DNA of 46,631 nucleotides, taken from NCBI GenBank assembly GCA_905201565.1, contig CAJKOS010000004.1, positions 1-46,631 of the forward strand. Direction: 5' to 3'. Below the pieces are notes generated by a model. The model did no database searches and was not told where the DNA came from. It saw nothing but the letters and a program-made list of their open reading frames with translations. The translations under genes and the position numbers were made by a program. Below, piece after piece: positions 7,453-15,031 of the stretch (position 1 is the stretch's first letter; each line of letters starts with the position of its first letter). This stretch comes from an uncultured Erysipelotrichaceae bacterium. Its GTDB lineage: Bacteria; Bacillota_I; Bacilli_A; Erysipelotrichales; Erysipelotrichaceae.

Positions 7453-8175
7453 TTAGTCGTTGGAAGAACTGCTTCCCATAATTCTCAATATATAGAGGAA
7501 TATATTGATGAAATCAAGGTAAAGCTCAAAGGCTCCATATACGGCAAGATTACCAGTCAATGTTGCATCACCTGCACTCTGGTAATAGAATGCACGGATT
7601 CTCTGCATATCCCATGCGGTAAGACCCAGGAACAATGCGACACCAACATAAGAAATCAACATGGAATTGCCGATAGCCGGGATGAACATACCAAGAAGGG
7701 TAATCAGCACAAGGGCAAACAATCCACCCATGAGAAGTCCCGAGAACTTCGACATATCCACATTTGTGAAATGTCCGATGACAGCACAGCTGATGAACAT
7801 CACTGCCGCAAAGGCAAATGCGGTAAAGACCGTCGTAATGCCAAATGTCAGTGGCAGAAATGAGAATGTAAGACCTGTAATAGCGGAATACACATAGAAC
7901 AGCATTCTTGTCTTGCCAACAGACCTTGTGGTAATACCCTTACCAAGCGCAACACAGATACCAAGCTGTACAAACAGACTCACAAGAGAAATCACAGTGT
8001 AGAATCTTGCATAGATCTGAAAGACAATACCACCTGTAATCCAGCTGTAGTAACCAAGTCCTGCCACTAGTGCGGTGATCGCAAGACCACTGCCCATGAC
8101 ACCAAAGACTTTTGTCATATACTGCTGCAGAGTCTGTTCACCGGAATACACTCTGTTATAGTTGTAACTTTCCAT
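7453..8175 (-). CDS. Bax inhibitor-1/YccA-family membrane protein
   Basis: A 240-residue integral membrane protein with seven predicted hydrophobic helices, a conserved FLGLTAWDMQRIRAFY motif near the end, and a C-terminal FELYLDFINIFLYILRIMG segment. These are hallmarks of the BI-1 (TMBIM) family, which includes YccA and the proton-sensitive Ca2+ leak YetJ of Bacillus. The start is taken at 8175 (MESYNYNRVY), because AAGGAG lies 10 bases upstream. A GTG at 8184 would sit on the ribosome site. It is a single-gene unit with its own terminator. Confidence 0.9.
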   Translation of the reverse strand: MESYNYNRVYSGEQTLQQYMTKVFGVMGSGLAITALVAGLGYYSWITGGIVFQIYARFYTVISLVSLFVQLGICVALGKGITTRSVGKTRMLFYVYSAITGLTFSFLPLTFGITTVFTAFAFAAVMFISCAVIGHFTNVDMSKFSGLLMGGLFALVLITLLGMFIPAIGNSMLISYVGVALFLGLTAWDMQRIRAFYYQSAGDATLTGNLAVYGAFELYLDFINIFLYILRIMGSSSSND

Positions 8176-8248
8176 AATACTCACTCTCCTTCAGTGATAC
8201 TTATAGTTTAACGCATACATAGGTGATGTCAAATCAGAGGCATTCTTT

Positions 8249-8992
8249 TCAGCCATTATTCATCATTTGTTCACACGCCACAGCAAGATACCCATCCGGT
8301 TCGAGTTCCATCCTTCTCTCCACAGGCTTTGCCATACCACAATACACAAGCACAATCGCCATAACAAGCAATACCACAAGGGCAATCACAAGGAAGGAAC
8401 GACGATGGTCCTTCTTTGTCTCTTCCACTGCCACTTCCCGATGATAGCCACAATTTGTACAAAAGATGTAAGACGCATCCATCTCTGCCCCACAGTTTGG
8501 GCAGACCCACTGGGCATGTGCCCATTCTTCAACAGAATGGATGATCTCATCATCTGGATTCAGGTAGGCAAATGGACCATTTGCTGTGGAAAGAACAATC
8601 TTATTGGGCATCAGGTGTACACCCTGTACATCCATTCTGCGCACAATAACCGGCATCTTTGCAACATAGATAAGAAAATGATCTGACATGGCAAGGTCCT
8701 TCCCCACCACATGAAACACCTCCTGGTTGAAGAGTTCATCACTGCAGGCATGATGCAGAATGTCACTGATCCGGTGTCTGTGGTATATGTGCAGCACCAG
8801 TAACAACACTCCGACTGGCACAAAGAAGAAACCGACAATGATGGCAAAGACAAGACAGTCAAAAAGATAGAACGTACTATGGGAAAGCCACATGACAAAA
8901 GCAGCCAACATGATAGACACCATCAACCACAACAACGTGGCATAGCCATCATGTACAACAGACAACTTATACAGCTTTTTGACATTCGTCAT
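8249..8992 (-). CDS. Membrane protein with central zinc ribbon, function unknown
   Basis: A 247-residue protein. Two adjacent hydrophobic helices lie near the N terminus (about residues 20-75), then a soluble region of about 90 residues, then a zinc ribbon (CPNCGAEM and FCTNCGYH), and a third membrane helix (SFLVIALVVLLVMAIVLVY) before a short acidic tail. The start at 8992 follows GAGGGGTGG and overlaps the 3' end of miaA by 26 bases, so the gene is translationally linked to mutL-miaA. No enzyme motif is seen. Membrane zinc-ribbon proteins of this shape are common in Bacillota and uncharacterised. Confidence 0.75.
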   Translation of the reverse strand: MTNVKKLYKLSVVHDGYATLLWLMVSIMLAAFVMWLSHSTFYLFDCLVFAIIVGFFFVPVGVLLLVLHIYHRHRISDILHHACSDELFNQEVFHVVGKDLAMSDHFLIYVAKMPVIVRRMDVQGVHLMPNKIVLSTANGPFAYLNPDDEIIHSVEEWAHAQWVCPNCGAEMDASYIFCTNCGYHREVAVEETKKDHRRSFLVIALVVLLVMAIVLVYCGMAKPVERRMELEPDGYLAVACEQMMNNG

Positions 8993-9884
8993 GGTACCAC
9001 CCCTCAATTTCCTGCAACATCTTTTCCCGTTCTTCCTCATCCAACACAGAAAACCAGTGCACTGGCATCTGATGGTTCAGCCATGTATATTGCCGTTTGG
9101 CAAACTGATGGCTGTGCTTCTGGATTTCCGCTTTCACTTCTTCTATCGTGGACTTTCCTTCAAAGTAAGGCTTCCACTCCTTATAACCAATCCCCTGCAT
9201 AGGCTGATCGTCAAATGTCACACCACGAGAAAGCAGATTTCGTATCTCCTGTTCAAGACCATCCGCAAACATACCTTCCACCCGCTGATCAATGCGGGCA
9301 TACAGAGCTTCTCTATCCATCGTACAACCGGCAATGAACATATCATAGATGGGCTGATGTTCCTGGGCATCATGCAGCTCGGACTGTTTTCTGCCTGTAC
9401 TGCGGATGATGGTCAAAGACCTTAACAACCTCCTGCGGTTATGGGGATGAACCTTTTCTGCCTGCTTTTCATCCAGCACTTTCAACATCGCCCATAGCTC
9501 ATCCGAACTATACCGTTCCAGCTCTATATCTACCCTTTCACCTGCTTCTTCACAAAAATCATAGTCATAGAGACAAGCTTTGAGGTACAGTCCTGTACCT
9601 CCACAGATGATGGGAAGCTGTTCACTGTTATCGATAACAGCCCTTGCCATGGTTTGAAAATCCGCAACACTGTACGGTTCATGGGCATCCTTTACATCGA
9701 GCAGATAGTGGGGAATACCCTGCATTTCCCTTTCTGTTATCTTTCCCGAACCGATGTCAAAACCACGGTATACCTGAATGGAATCACCACTGATCACAAT
9801 ACCATTCAATCGCTTTGCGGCTTCTATCGCAAATGCACTTTTTCCCACCGCCGTAGGTCCGGCAATCACAAGTACCTTCTTCAT
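8967..9884 (-). CDS. miaA: tRNA dimethylallyltransferase MiaA
   Basis: A 305-residue enzyme that transfers dimethylallyl from DMAPP to A37 of tRNAs reading codons that start with U. It has the P-loop GPTAVGKS at residues 8-15, the SGDSIQVYRGFDIGSGK substrate segment, ICGGTGLYLKA near 95, and GIGYKEW near 230, all family hallmarks. Normal length. Its ATG overlaps the mutL stop (ATGA at 9881-9884), and the next gene overlaps its end, giving a mutL-miaA-membrane protein operon. The mutL-miaA pairing is also seen in many other bacteria. Confidence 0.97.
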   Translation of the reverse strand: MKKVLVIAGPTAVGKSAFAIEAAKRLNGIVISGDSIQVYRGFDIGSGKITEREMQGIPHYLLDVKDAHEPYSVADFQTMARAVIDNSEQLPIICGGTGLYLKACLYDYDFCEEAGERVDIELERYSSDELWAMLKVLDEKQAEKVHPHNRRRLLRSLTIIRSTGRKQSELHDAQEHQPIYDMFIAGCTMDREALYARIDQRVEGMFADGLEQEIRNLLSRGVTFDDQPMQGIGYKEWKPYFEGKSTIEEVKAEIQKHSHQFAKRQYTWLNHQMPVHWFSVLDEEEREKMLQEIEGWYHDECQKAV

Positions 9885-11644
9885 ATAAAATTCCTTGCCA
9901 GTGTTCTTTCATCCAATATGGCAACTAACGGCTTTCCATCCGGTGCAGTCCATGGATTGTCACAAGAAGAAAGATTGTTCACAAGTGCTTCCAGCTCCTG
10001 CACATCCATCATCTTCACAACTTTCCTGGTACTGGCATAAGTCTTTGCGACAAGCCTGCGGAATGCCATCTTTTCCTTTGTGTCCTTCTTGTCCTGTAAG
10101 AAGTTATCCACAATATCCGTCAATATTTGCTCTTCATTGCCATCCTTCATCCAGCAGGGAATTTCATGGACAACAAGGGTATCTTCACCAAACGGTTCAT
10201 AGCGTATGCCCATGTCCGCTACCGCTGCATTCAATGCATCAATGCGCACCACTGCCCCCGTGGCCGCATGAATGGTAATGGGCACAAGACACTGCATCGT
10301 CGCATGGTTGTTTTCCATTTCCCGTAACAATGCCTCATAGGCAGTGCGCTGCATTGCCCCTTTCAGGTCTAATACCATCAAACCTGCCTCACACTCTGCC
10401 ACAATATACTTCTCATGAACCTGTCCAAGAATCCGGCATGCTGGAAAAGGAATCCGTTCCTCTTCCACCACTGTTTCTTCTTTCTTTGTTTCCTTTGGTT
10501 TCTCTTCCCAAAGTGAAGCGAGCAATGCCTCATCACTTTCCACTTCATCATAAACCGGCTGTTTCTCTTCAATATGGGCAGGTGCCATTTCTTCCTTTGT
10601 AAAGGACACCGGCTGATAATACACAGGTGTTACCGGTTTTGGTTCTTCCTTTTTCACCACCGGTGTCATCTTTAACAGCTTTCCGATATTATCCACCAAG
10701 AGATAATCCAACTGTCTTTCCTTGGAAAGGCGCACTTCCCATTTGCCAGGATGGACATTGACATCAAGGATATGGGGATCCATGGTAATGTGCAATACAC
10801 ACATCGGATACCTTCCCTGTGGCAACATACCGCTATAGCCTTCCTGTACAGCCCGGTACAGGCGGTTATCCTTCACCATTCTGCCATTGAGGAAGATATG
10901 GATGAAGTTGCGGTTTGCCCTGGTAAAAACCGGGGAGATGAGATAACCATCTACCGTATAGTCAAAGTCAGAAAACTGTGCCCGTATGGCACTTTCAGCA
11001 GGCTGTCTTCCATATACCTGATAGATCACTTCCAGAAGGTTGTTATTGCCATTGGTGCGAAAGGTCTCCCTGCCATCCGTAAAGAGGCGAAAGGCAATTT
11101 CTGGATGGGAGAGGGCAAAACTGCTGATAACATTCTGGATCAATGAAGCTTCATAAGAAGCAGAGCGAAGATGCTTGAGTCTTGCCGGCGTACGGTAGAA
11201 CAACCCTTCCACGGTAATCTTAGTCCCATCAGGACAGGCAGAAGGTTCATAGACTACCTCTTTACCATATTCCATGACCACCTTTGTGGACTGTTCTCCA
11301 TCACTTGTGTCCATGGTTAATTTGGAAACAGAGGCAATGGAAGGAAGAGCCTCTCCTCGAAACCCGAGGGTATGGATATTCCAGAGGTCATTTTGTTCAT
11401 GGATCTTGCTTGTCGCATGGCGCAGGAATGCATTGCGGGCATCCTGGGCATCCATGCCACAGCCATTATCTTCCACACTCAGTGCATCTATCCCACCACC
11501 GGTGATATTGACAATAATCCTTGTACTGCCAGCATCGATGGCATTTTCGACAAGCTCCTTGACAACACCCATCGGTCTTTCCACCACTTCACCAGCCGCA
11601 ATCATATTCGCAATTTGTGTACTTAATTGTTGTATTCTGCTCAT
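9881..11644 (-). CDS. mutL: DNA mismatch repair protein MutL with eroded endonuclease motifs
   Basis: A 587-residue MutL with an intact GHKL ATPase domain: ELVENAIDAGS, DNGCGMD and TLGFRGEALPSIASVSK within the first 110 residues. A variable linker follows (about 330-390), then a C-terminal dimerisation domain. In Gram-positive MutL the C-terminal domain normally holds DQHA(x)2E, a cysteine motif (SCKGS-like) and CPHGRP, which bind metal for nicking. Here the aligned positions read DLKGAMQR (residue 426 onward), AKTYAST, and APDGKP (near residue 567), so the metal-binding and catalytic side chains are absent. The start has no ribosome site at normal spacing. A TACAAT -10 lies 7 bases before the ATG, which implies a leaderless mRNA. 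Confidence 0.95.
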   Translation of the reverse strand: MSRIQQLSTQIANMIAAGEVVERPMGVVKELVENAIDAGSTRIIVNITGGGIDALSVEDNGCGMDAQDARNAFLRHATSKIHEQNDLWNIHTLGFRGEALPSIASVSKLTMDTSDGEQSTKVVMEYGKEVVYEPSACPDGTKITVEGLFYRTPARLKHLRSASYEASLIQNVISSFALSHPEIAFRLFTDGRETFRTNGNNNLLEVIYQVYGRQPAESAIRAQFSDFDYTVDGYLISPVFTRANRNFIHIFLNGRMVKDNRLYRAVQEGYSGMLPQGRYPMCVLHITMDPHILDVNVHPGKWEVRLSKERQLDYLLVDNIGKLLKMTPVVKKEEPKPVTPVYYQPVSFTKEEMAPAHIEEKQPVYDEVESDEALLASLWEEKPKETKKEETVVEEERIPFPACRILGQVHEKYIVAECEAGLMVLDLKGAMQRTAYEALLREMENNHATMQCLVPITIHAATGAVVRIDALNAAVADMGIRYEPFGEDTLVVHEIPCWMKDGNEEQILTDIVDNFLQDKKDTKEKMAFRRLVAKTYASTRKVVKMMDVQELEALVNNLSSCDNPWTAPDGKPLVAILDERTLARNFI

Positions 11645-11651
11645 GTCTACT

Positions 11652-11707
11652 ATTGTAAACTATCCTCCATCAAAAATCTTTTTCTTTTCATCCCTGCCCT
11701 GTATAAT
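11652..11707. promoter_or_regulatory. Divergent leaderless-type promoters for mutL and the YigZ-type gene
   Basis: Only 69 bases separate the two start codons. On minus, TACAAT (11652-11657) lies 7 bases from the mutL ATG. On plus, TATAAT (11702-11707) lies 6 bases from the ATG at 11714. Transcription starts are expected 6-8 bases after a -10, that is, at or next to the start codons. Neither gene has a properly spaced ribosome site, and -35 matches are weak on both sides. Confidence 0.55.
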
Positions 11708-11713
11708 GACACT

Positions 11714-12319
11714 ATGCATTGCAAAGAAGAATACCGTGAAGAAACCGTCATCAAGAAGTCGCGCTTTATCGCCATTGTCAAAACCACAAGGAGTGAAGAA
11801 GAAGCACGTGACTTTATTGCGGAAATCCGCAAGGAATACAGTGACGCAAGCCATGTGTGCACAGCCTATTGCATTGGTGATCACCAGCGTTCCAGCGATA
11901 ATGGTGAACCTGCCGGAACAGCTGGTGTACCCATCCTTGAAGCCATCAAAAAAAGTGGTGTGGAGGATGTGACATGTTGTATGGTGCGCTACTTTGGCGG
12001 CATCAAACTCGGGGCTGGTGGACTTATCCGCGCCTATGGTGGTTCAGCATCCGATGCCCTTGCCCATTGTGCAAAGACGGAAGACTGTACAGTCTCTGTC
12101 TATGAAATCCGCTACCCGTATGACATGCAGGGCACATTAGAAACTTGGCTCAGGAAGAATACAACCATCCGTGACACGTTATATGATGAAGCGATTACCG
12201 TCATTGTCGAAACAGAAGATGATCAATTGACAGAAAAAGTCATGGATCTCACCCGTGGAGAAATCAAACCGGTATTTCTGCGCAATACGATTGTGGAAAA
12301 GGACATCACTTTGGAATAA
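11714..12319 (+). CDS. YigZ/IMPACT-family protein
   Basis: A 201-residue protein of the YigZ (YvyE)/IMPACT family. It begins MHCKEEYREETVIKKSRFIA, has GEPAGTAGVPILEAI near residue 65, and MVRYFGGIKLGAGGLIRAYG near 95, the family signatures. An N-terminal RNase-PH-like fold and a C-terminal ferredoxin-like part are expected. The family is linked to translation or RNA metabolism, but its reaction is not settled. The start lies 6 bases after a TATAAT, with no ribosome site, which suggests a leaderless mRNA. It is one of only two plus-strand genes in the window. Its last 14 bases overlap the end of the convergent lysozyme gene. Confidence 0.9.
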   Translation: MHCKEEYREETVIKKSRFIAIVKTTRSEEEARDFIAEIRKEYSDASHVCTAYCIGDHQRSSDNGEPAGTAGVPILEAIKKSGVEDVTCCMVRYFGGIKLGAGGLIRAYGGSASDALAHCAKTEDCTVSVYEIRYPYDMQGTLETWLRKNTTIRDTLYDEAITVIVETEDDQLTEKVMDLTRGEIKPVFLRNTIVEKDITLE

Positions 12320-13163
12320 ATGCAATATTGAGATCAATACCGGCAAGTGTTGGATTGCCATTACCCGTTTCTGAATATTGCCACATGGTAAAGGCATAGG
12401 GATAGTCTGGCAAAGAAGCATAGTGGGCTACCCATAGTGGATAGTCAGTCAAAGCATAGGCATTGAACAAATTCTGATAGGTATAGGCGCTGGCATAGAG
12501 CATTACCTCATAGCCGGCGTTTTTGATTGTTTCCATAAAGGCAATAGCATTGTCAGTCCTTTGACTCATGGAAAGGTTGTTTGTGCGTGCACCTGTTTCA
12601 GGACTATATGTCTCAAAATCATAAACAACTGGCAATGTGATGTCATACCCATTAAGAAGAGCAAGCACAAACTCTGCTTCTTCCACAGCTTCCTGTACAC
12701 TGACTGCCTGGGAAAAGAAGTAGACACCAATGGAAATACCGCTGTTCTTTGCGCCTTCCATATTTGTGCGGTAGTATGCATCTTCATGCAATATGCCTTC
12801 TGTATAACCGCGATACCCTGCCCGGATAAAGGCAAACTGCACACCGGCATTCTTCATCGCATTCCAGTCCACATTTGCATTATGTTCTGAAACATCAACG
12901 CCAAATTGTGAACTGTAGTTCTCATCTTCATAGCGGGCAATTCCATTATCAAACGTGAGGTTTGCGAAATCATAGTTGTGCAGTGGCAGTTCACTGACCG
13001 TTGTTTCACTACCCTCTTTCAACAGGGAAATTGACCCTTTTTCTTCACCACCGGTAAGGCAGGACACAAGCAATACCATCATGCTAAAGATCAGACAGAT
13101 CATGATTGCCAATGTGATGGAATTGCGTATCTTTCGACGTCTTCTTCTCTTTCTTCTCGACAT
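12306..13163 (-). CDS. Membrane-anchored or exported GH25 lysozyme
   Basis: A 285-residue glycoside hydrolase 25 (muramidase) that cuts the MurNAc-GlcNAc bond of peptidoglycan. A very basic start (RRKRRRRRK) precedes one hydrophobic helix (about residues 16-35), which serves as signal or anchor. The catalytic domain runs from about residue 85, with GVDVSEHNANVDW, FAFIRAGYRGY, PVVYDFETY (catalytic Asp/Glu), YASAYTYQ, PLWVAHY and MWQYSETG. The helix ends LLVSCLTGG, so a lipobox cleavage at Cys is possible. No ribosome site is present. TATAAT ends 6 bases before the ATG, pointing to a leaderless mRNA. The 3' end overlaps the YigZ-type gene on the other strand by 14 bases. Confidence 0.93.
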   Translation of the reverse strand: MSRRKRRRRRKIRNSITLAIMICLIFSMMVLLVSCLTGGEEKGSISLLKEGSETTVSELPLHNYDFANLTFDNGIARYEDENYSSQFGVDVSEHNANVDWNAMKNAGVQFAFIRAGYRGYTEGILHEDAYYRTNMEGAKNSGISIGVYFFSQAVSVQEAVEEAEFVLALLNGYDITLPVVYDFETYSPETGARTNNLSMSQRTDNAIAFMETIKNAGYEVMLYASAYTYQNLFNAYALTDYPLWVAHYASLPDYPYAFTMWQYSETGNGNPTLAGIDLNIAFIPK

Positions 13164-13179
13164 GCATTCATTATACCCG

Positions 13180-13206
13180 AAAAGAAAACCCTGTGGTCAC
13201 ACAGGG
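13180..13206 (-). terminator. Terminator of the TelA-like gene
   Basis: CCCTGTG (13189-13195) pairs with CACAGGG (13200-13206) around a 4-base loop. On the minus strand TTTTCTTTT follows. The T-run lies inside the promoter region of the lysozyme gene. Confidence 0.9.
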
Positions 13207-13217
13207 CATATCTTCTA

Positions 13218-14381
13218 TCAGCGGTTGACTTCAAGAAGCTTGCGGTGCAGCTCATCCTCAATGCGGGTGAGTTCCTTCTCTGCTTCTTCACGTTTCTGAT
13301 GGCCTTCTTTCTGAATGTTGAGCACTTCATCCAGTGTGGCAATCAGTTCCTGGTTTGTATGTTGCAGGGTTTCAAGATCCACAATGCCGCGGTCACTTTC
13401 CTTGGCGGTATCAACTGTTGCCTGATGCAGTGTTTCAGCATTTTTGCGCAAGAGATCATTAGTCATATCAGTGACAGCACGCTGTGCTTCCATCGCTTCC
13501 TTGGAATGGGAAACACCAAGAGCAAGTACCATCTGGTTCTTCCAGAGAGGAATGGTGTTGACAAGTGTGGACTGGATCTTTTCTGTCATCAATGTGTCGT
13601 TGTTCTGCACAAGGCGGATCTGTGGTGCCATCTGGATGGATACTTGTCTAGTCAGTTCAAGGTCATAGAGCTTCTTTTCAAATCTGTCGCATGCATTCTG
13701 CAGGTCATTGGCAGCCTGTGCGTCTTCCGCAAGACCTGTTTCCTGTGCCTTTGCCTTGGCAGCTGGAAGATCCTTTTCATATACTTCCTTGAGCTTCTTC
13801 TTGCCGGCAATGATATACATTGTCAGTTCTTTTGTATTGACCTGGTTTCTTTCATACAGCTGGTCAAGCAGGGCAATATCCTTGAGAAGGCGGATCTGGT
13901 GTTCTTCCAGAACATCCGCAATCTTGTCAATGTTAACTTCGGTCTTCTCATACTTTGCCTTCATGGCTTCGACTTTGTTGCCGGCTTTCTTGAAGATACC
14001 AAAGATACCCTTATCCTCTTCTTCATCAAAACCCTTGAGCTCTGTCACAAGATTGGTAAGCAATGTACCTACTTCACCAAGATCCTTTGTCCTGACATTA
14101 TCGAGGGCAGTATCTGAGAAATCAGAAATCTTCTTCTGTGCCTGGGAACCATATTGCAGAACAATGTTGGACTGGGTGATGTCGATCTTCTTGGCAAAGT
14201 CTTCCACCATCTTCTTCTCCGCATCGTTCAGCTTGACTTCTTCATACACATCTTCTGGTGTTGCCGGCTTTTCCTCAACAGGTGCTTCCTGCTTTTCTTC
14301 TTCTGCAGCACCATCCAGAGAAAGGGTGATACCTGAAGAAGGTTCTGTTTCTACCGCAACTTTCTTTTCATTTTCGCTCAT
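13218..14381 (-). CDS. TelA-like toxic anion resistance family protein
   Basis: A 387-residue cytoplasmic protein of the TelA/KlaA family (PF05816), mostly alpha-helical with long coiled-coil stretches (about residues 120-330). The segment KIQSTLVNTIPLWKNQMVLALG near residue 275 is the most conserved family block. An acidic, proline-rich N-terminal extension (residues 1-50) is typical. Members are tied to tellurite resistance or stress, but their molecular role is unclear. GAGGAG lies 8 bases before the ATG. Upstream, TATACT (14414-14419) preceded by TGC gives an extended -10 promoter. It is a single-gene unit. Confidence 0.88.
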   Translation of the reverse strand: MSENEKKVAVETEPSSGITLSLDGAAEEEKQEAPVEEKPATPEDVYEEVKLNDAEKKMVEDFAKKIDITQSNIVLQYGSQAQKKISDFSDTALDNVRTKDLGEVGTLLTNLVTELKGFDEEEDKGIFGIFKKAGNKVEAMKAKYEKTEVNIDKIADVLEEHQIRLLKDIALLDQLYERNQVNTKELTMYIIAGKKKLKEVYEKDLPAAKAKAQETGLAEDAQAANDLQNACDRFEKKLYDLELTRQVSIQMAPQIRLVQNNDTLMTEKIQSTLVNTIPLWKNQMVLALGVSHSKEAMEAQRAVTDMTNDLLRKNAETLHQATVDTAKESDRGIVDLETLQHTNQELIATLDEVLNIQKEGHQKREEAEKELTRIEDELHRKLLEVNR

Positions 14382-14443
14382 AGCATTATCTCCTCATCAA
14401 TCGTTCTAACATGAGTATAGCACATGGAACTTCTTCACTATGA

Positions 14444-15031
14444 TTAATGTTCTGTGAAGTCTTCCTGCACAATCACTATTTTCATCTCTTCCACTTCTGC
14501 CGTACATACACTGATGACCATATCTCCAACTGTTTTTGTCTTTATTGCAAGGTTACATGTATCCACATCCTTAAGGCTTGTGCGTATACCGGTACCCTTC
14601 CATTTGAGAAAGGCTTCTTTAGCAGTCCATATGCGCATGAACATCTCATCGGGGTCATCACTTTCCAAAACCATTGCCTGTTCCATTGGGTTGAACTTCT
14701 GAGCTGCTACCTTATGTGGATAAGGACGGATCACTTCCATGTCCATACCAATTTCCTGTTTACTGACAGCTAATGCCGCAAATTTTCCACTATGGGCAAT
14801 GGAGAAGTGCAATCCTTCAACATATGGCTTGCCTTCAACTGTTGTTTTGACATCTTTCAGTGTTCTTCCCTGGGTTTTCAGATACTTCTTTAACAGAATT
14901 GAAGCACCAATACTGCGCTTGCGGTCTTCTGCCTTCTGCATTGCAGTAATATGGTTCAGACGTTCACCACATATGCCTTCTATTTGATCAGCATCGATTC
15001 CTTCTACTGATAACAGATATACCGTACTCAT
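14444..15031 (-). CDS. 4'-phosphopantetheinyl transferase (Sfp type)
   Basis: A 195-residue enzyme that moves 4'-phosphopantetheine from CoA to a serine of an acyl or peptidyl carrier protein. Motifs: GKPYVEGLHFSIAHSGKFAA (residues 67-86), IGMDMEVI (Mg2+-binding Asp/Glu, about 94) and WTAKEAFLKWKGTG (about 134). The length fits Sfp-type rather than the shorter AcpS. No carrier protein or synthase lies in the window, so the target (fatty-acid ACP or another carrier) is not known. The ATG overlaps the stop of the upstream nucleotidase-like gene by one base (TGATG), so translation is coupled. Confidence 0.93.
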   Translation of the reverse strand: MSTVYLLSVEGIDADQIEGICGERLNHITAMQKAEDRKRSIGASILLKKYLKTQGRTLKDVKTTVEGKPYVEGLHFSIAHSGKFAALAVSKQEIGMDMEVIRPYPHKVAAQKFNPMEQAMVLESDDPDEMFMRIWTAKEAFLKWKGTGIRTSLKDVDTCNLAIKTKTVGDMVISVCTAEVEEMKIVIVQEDFTEH

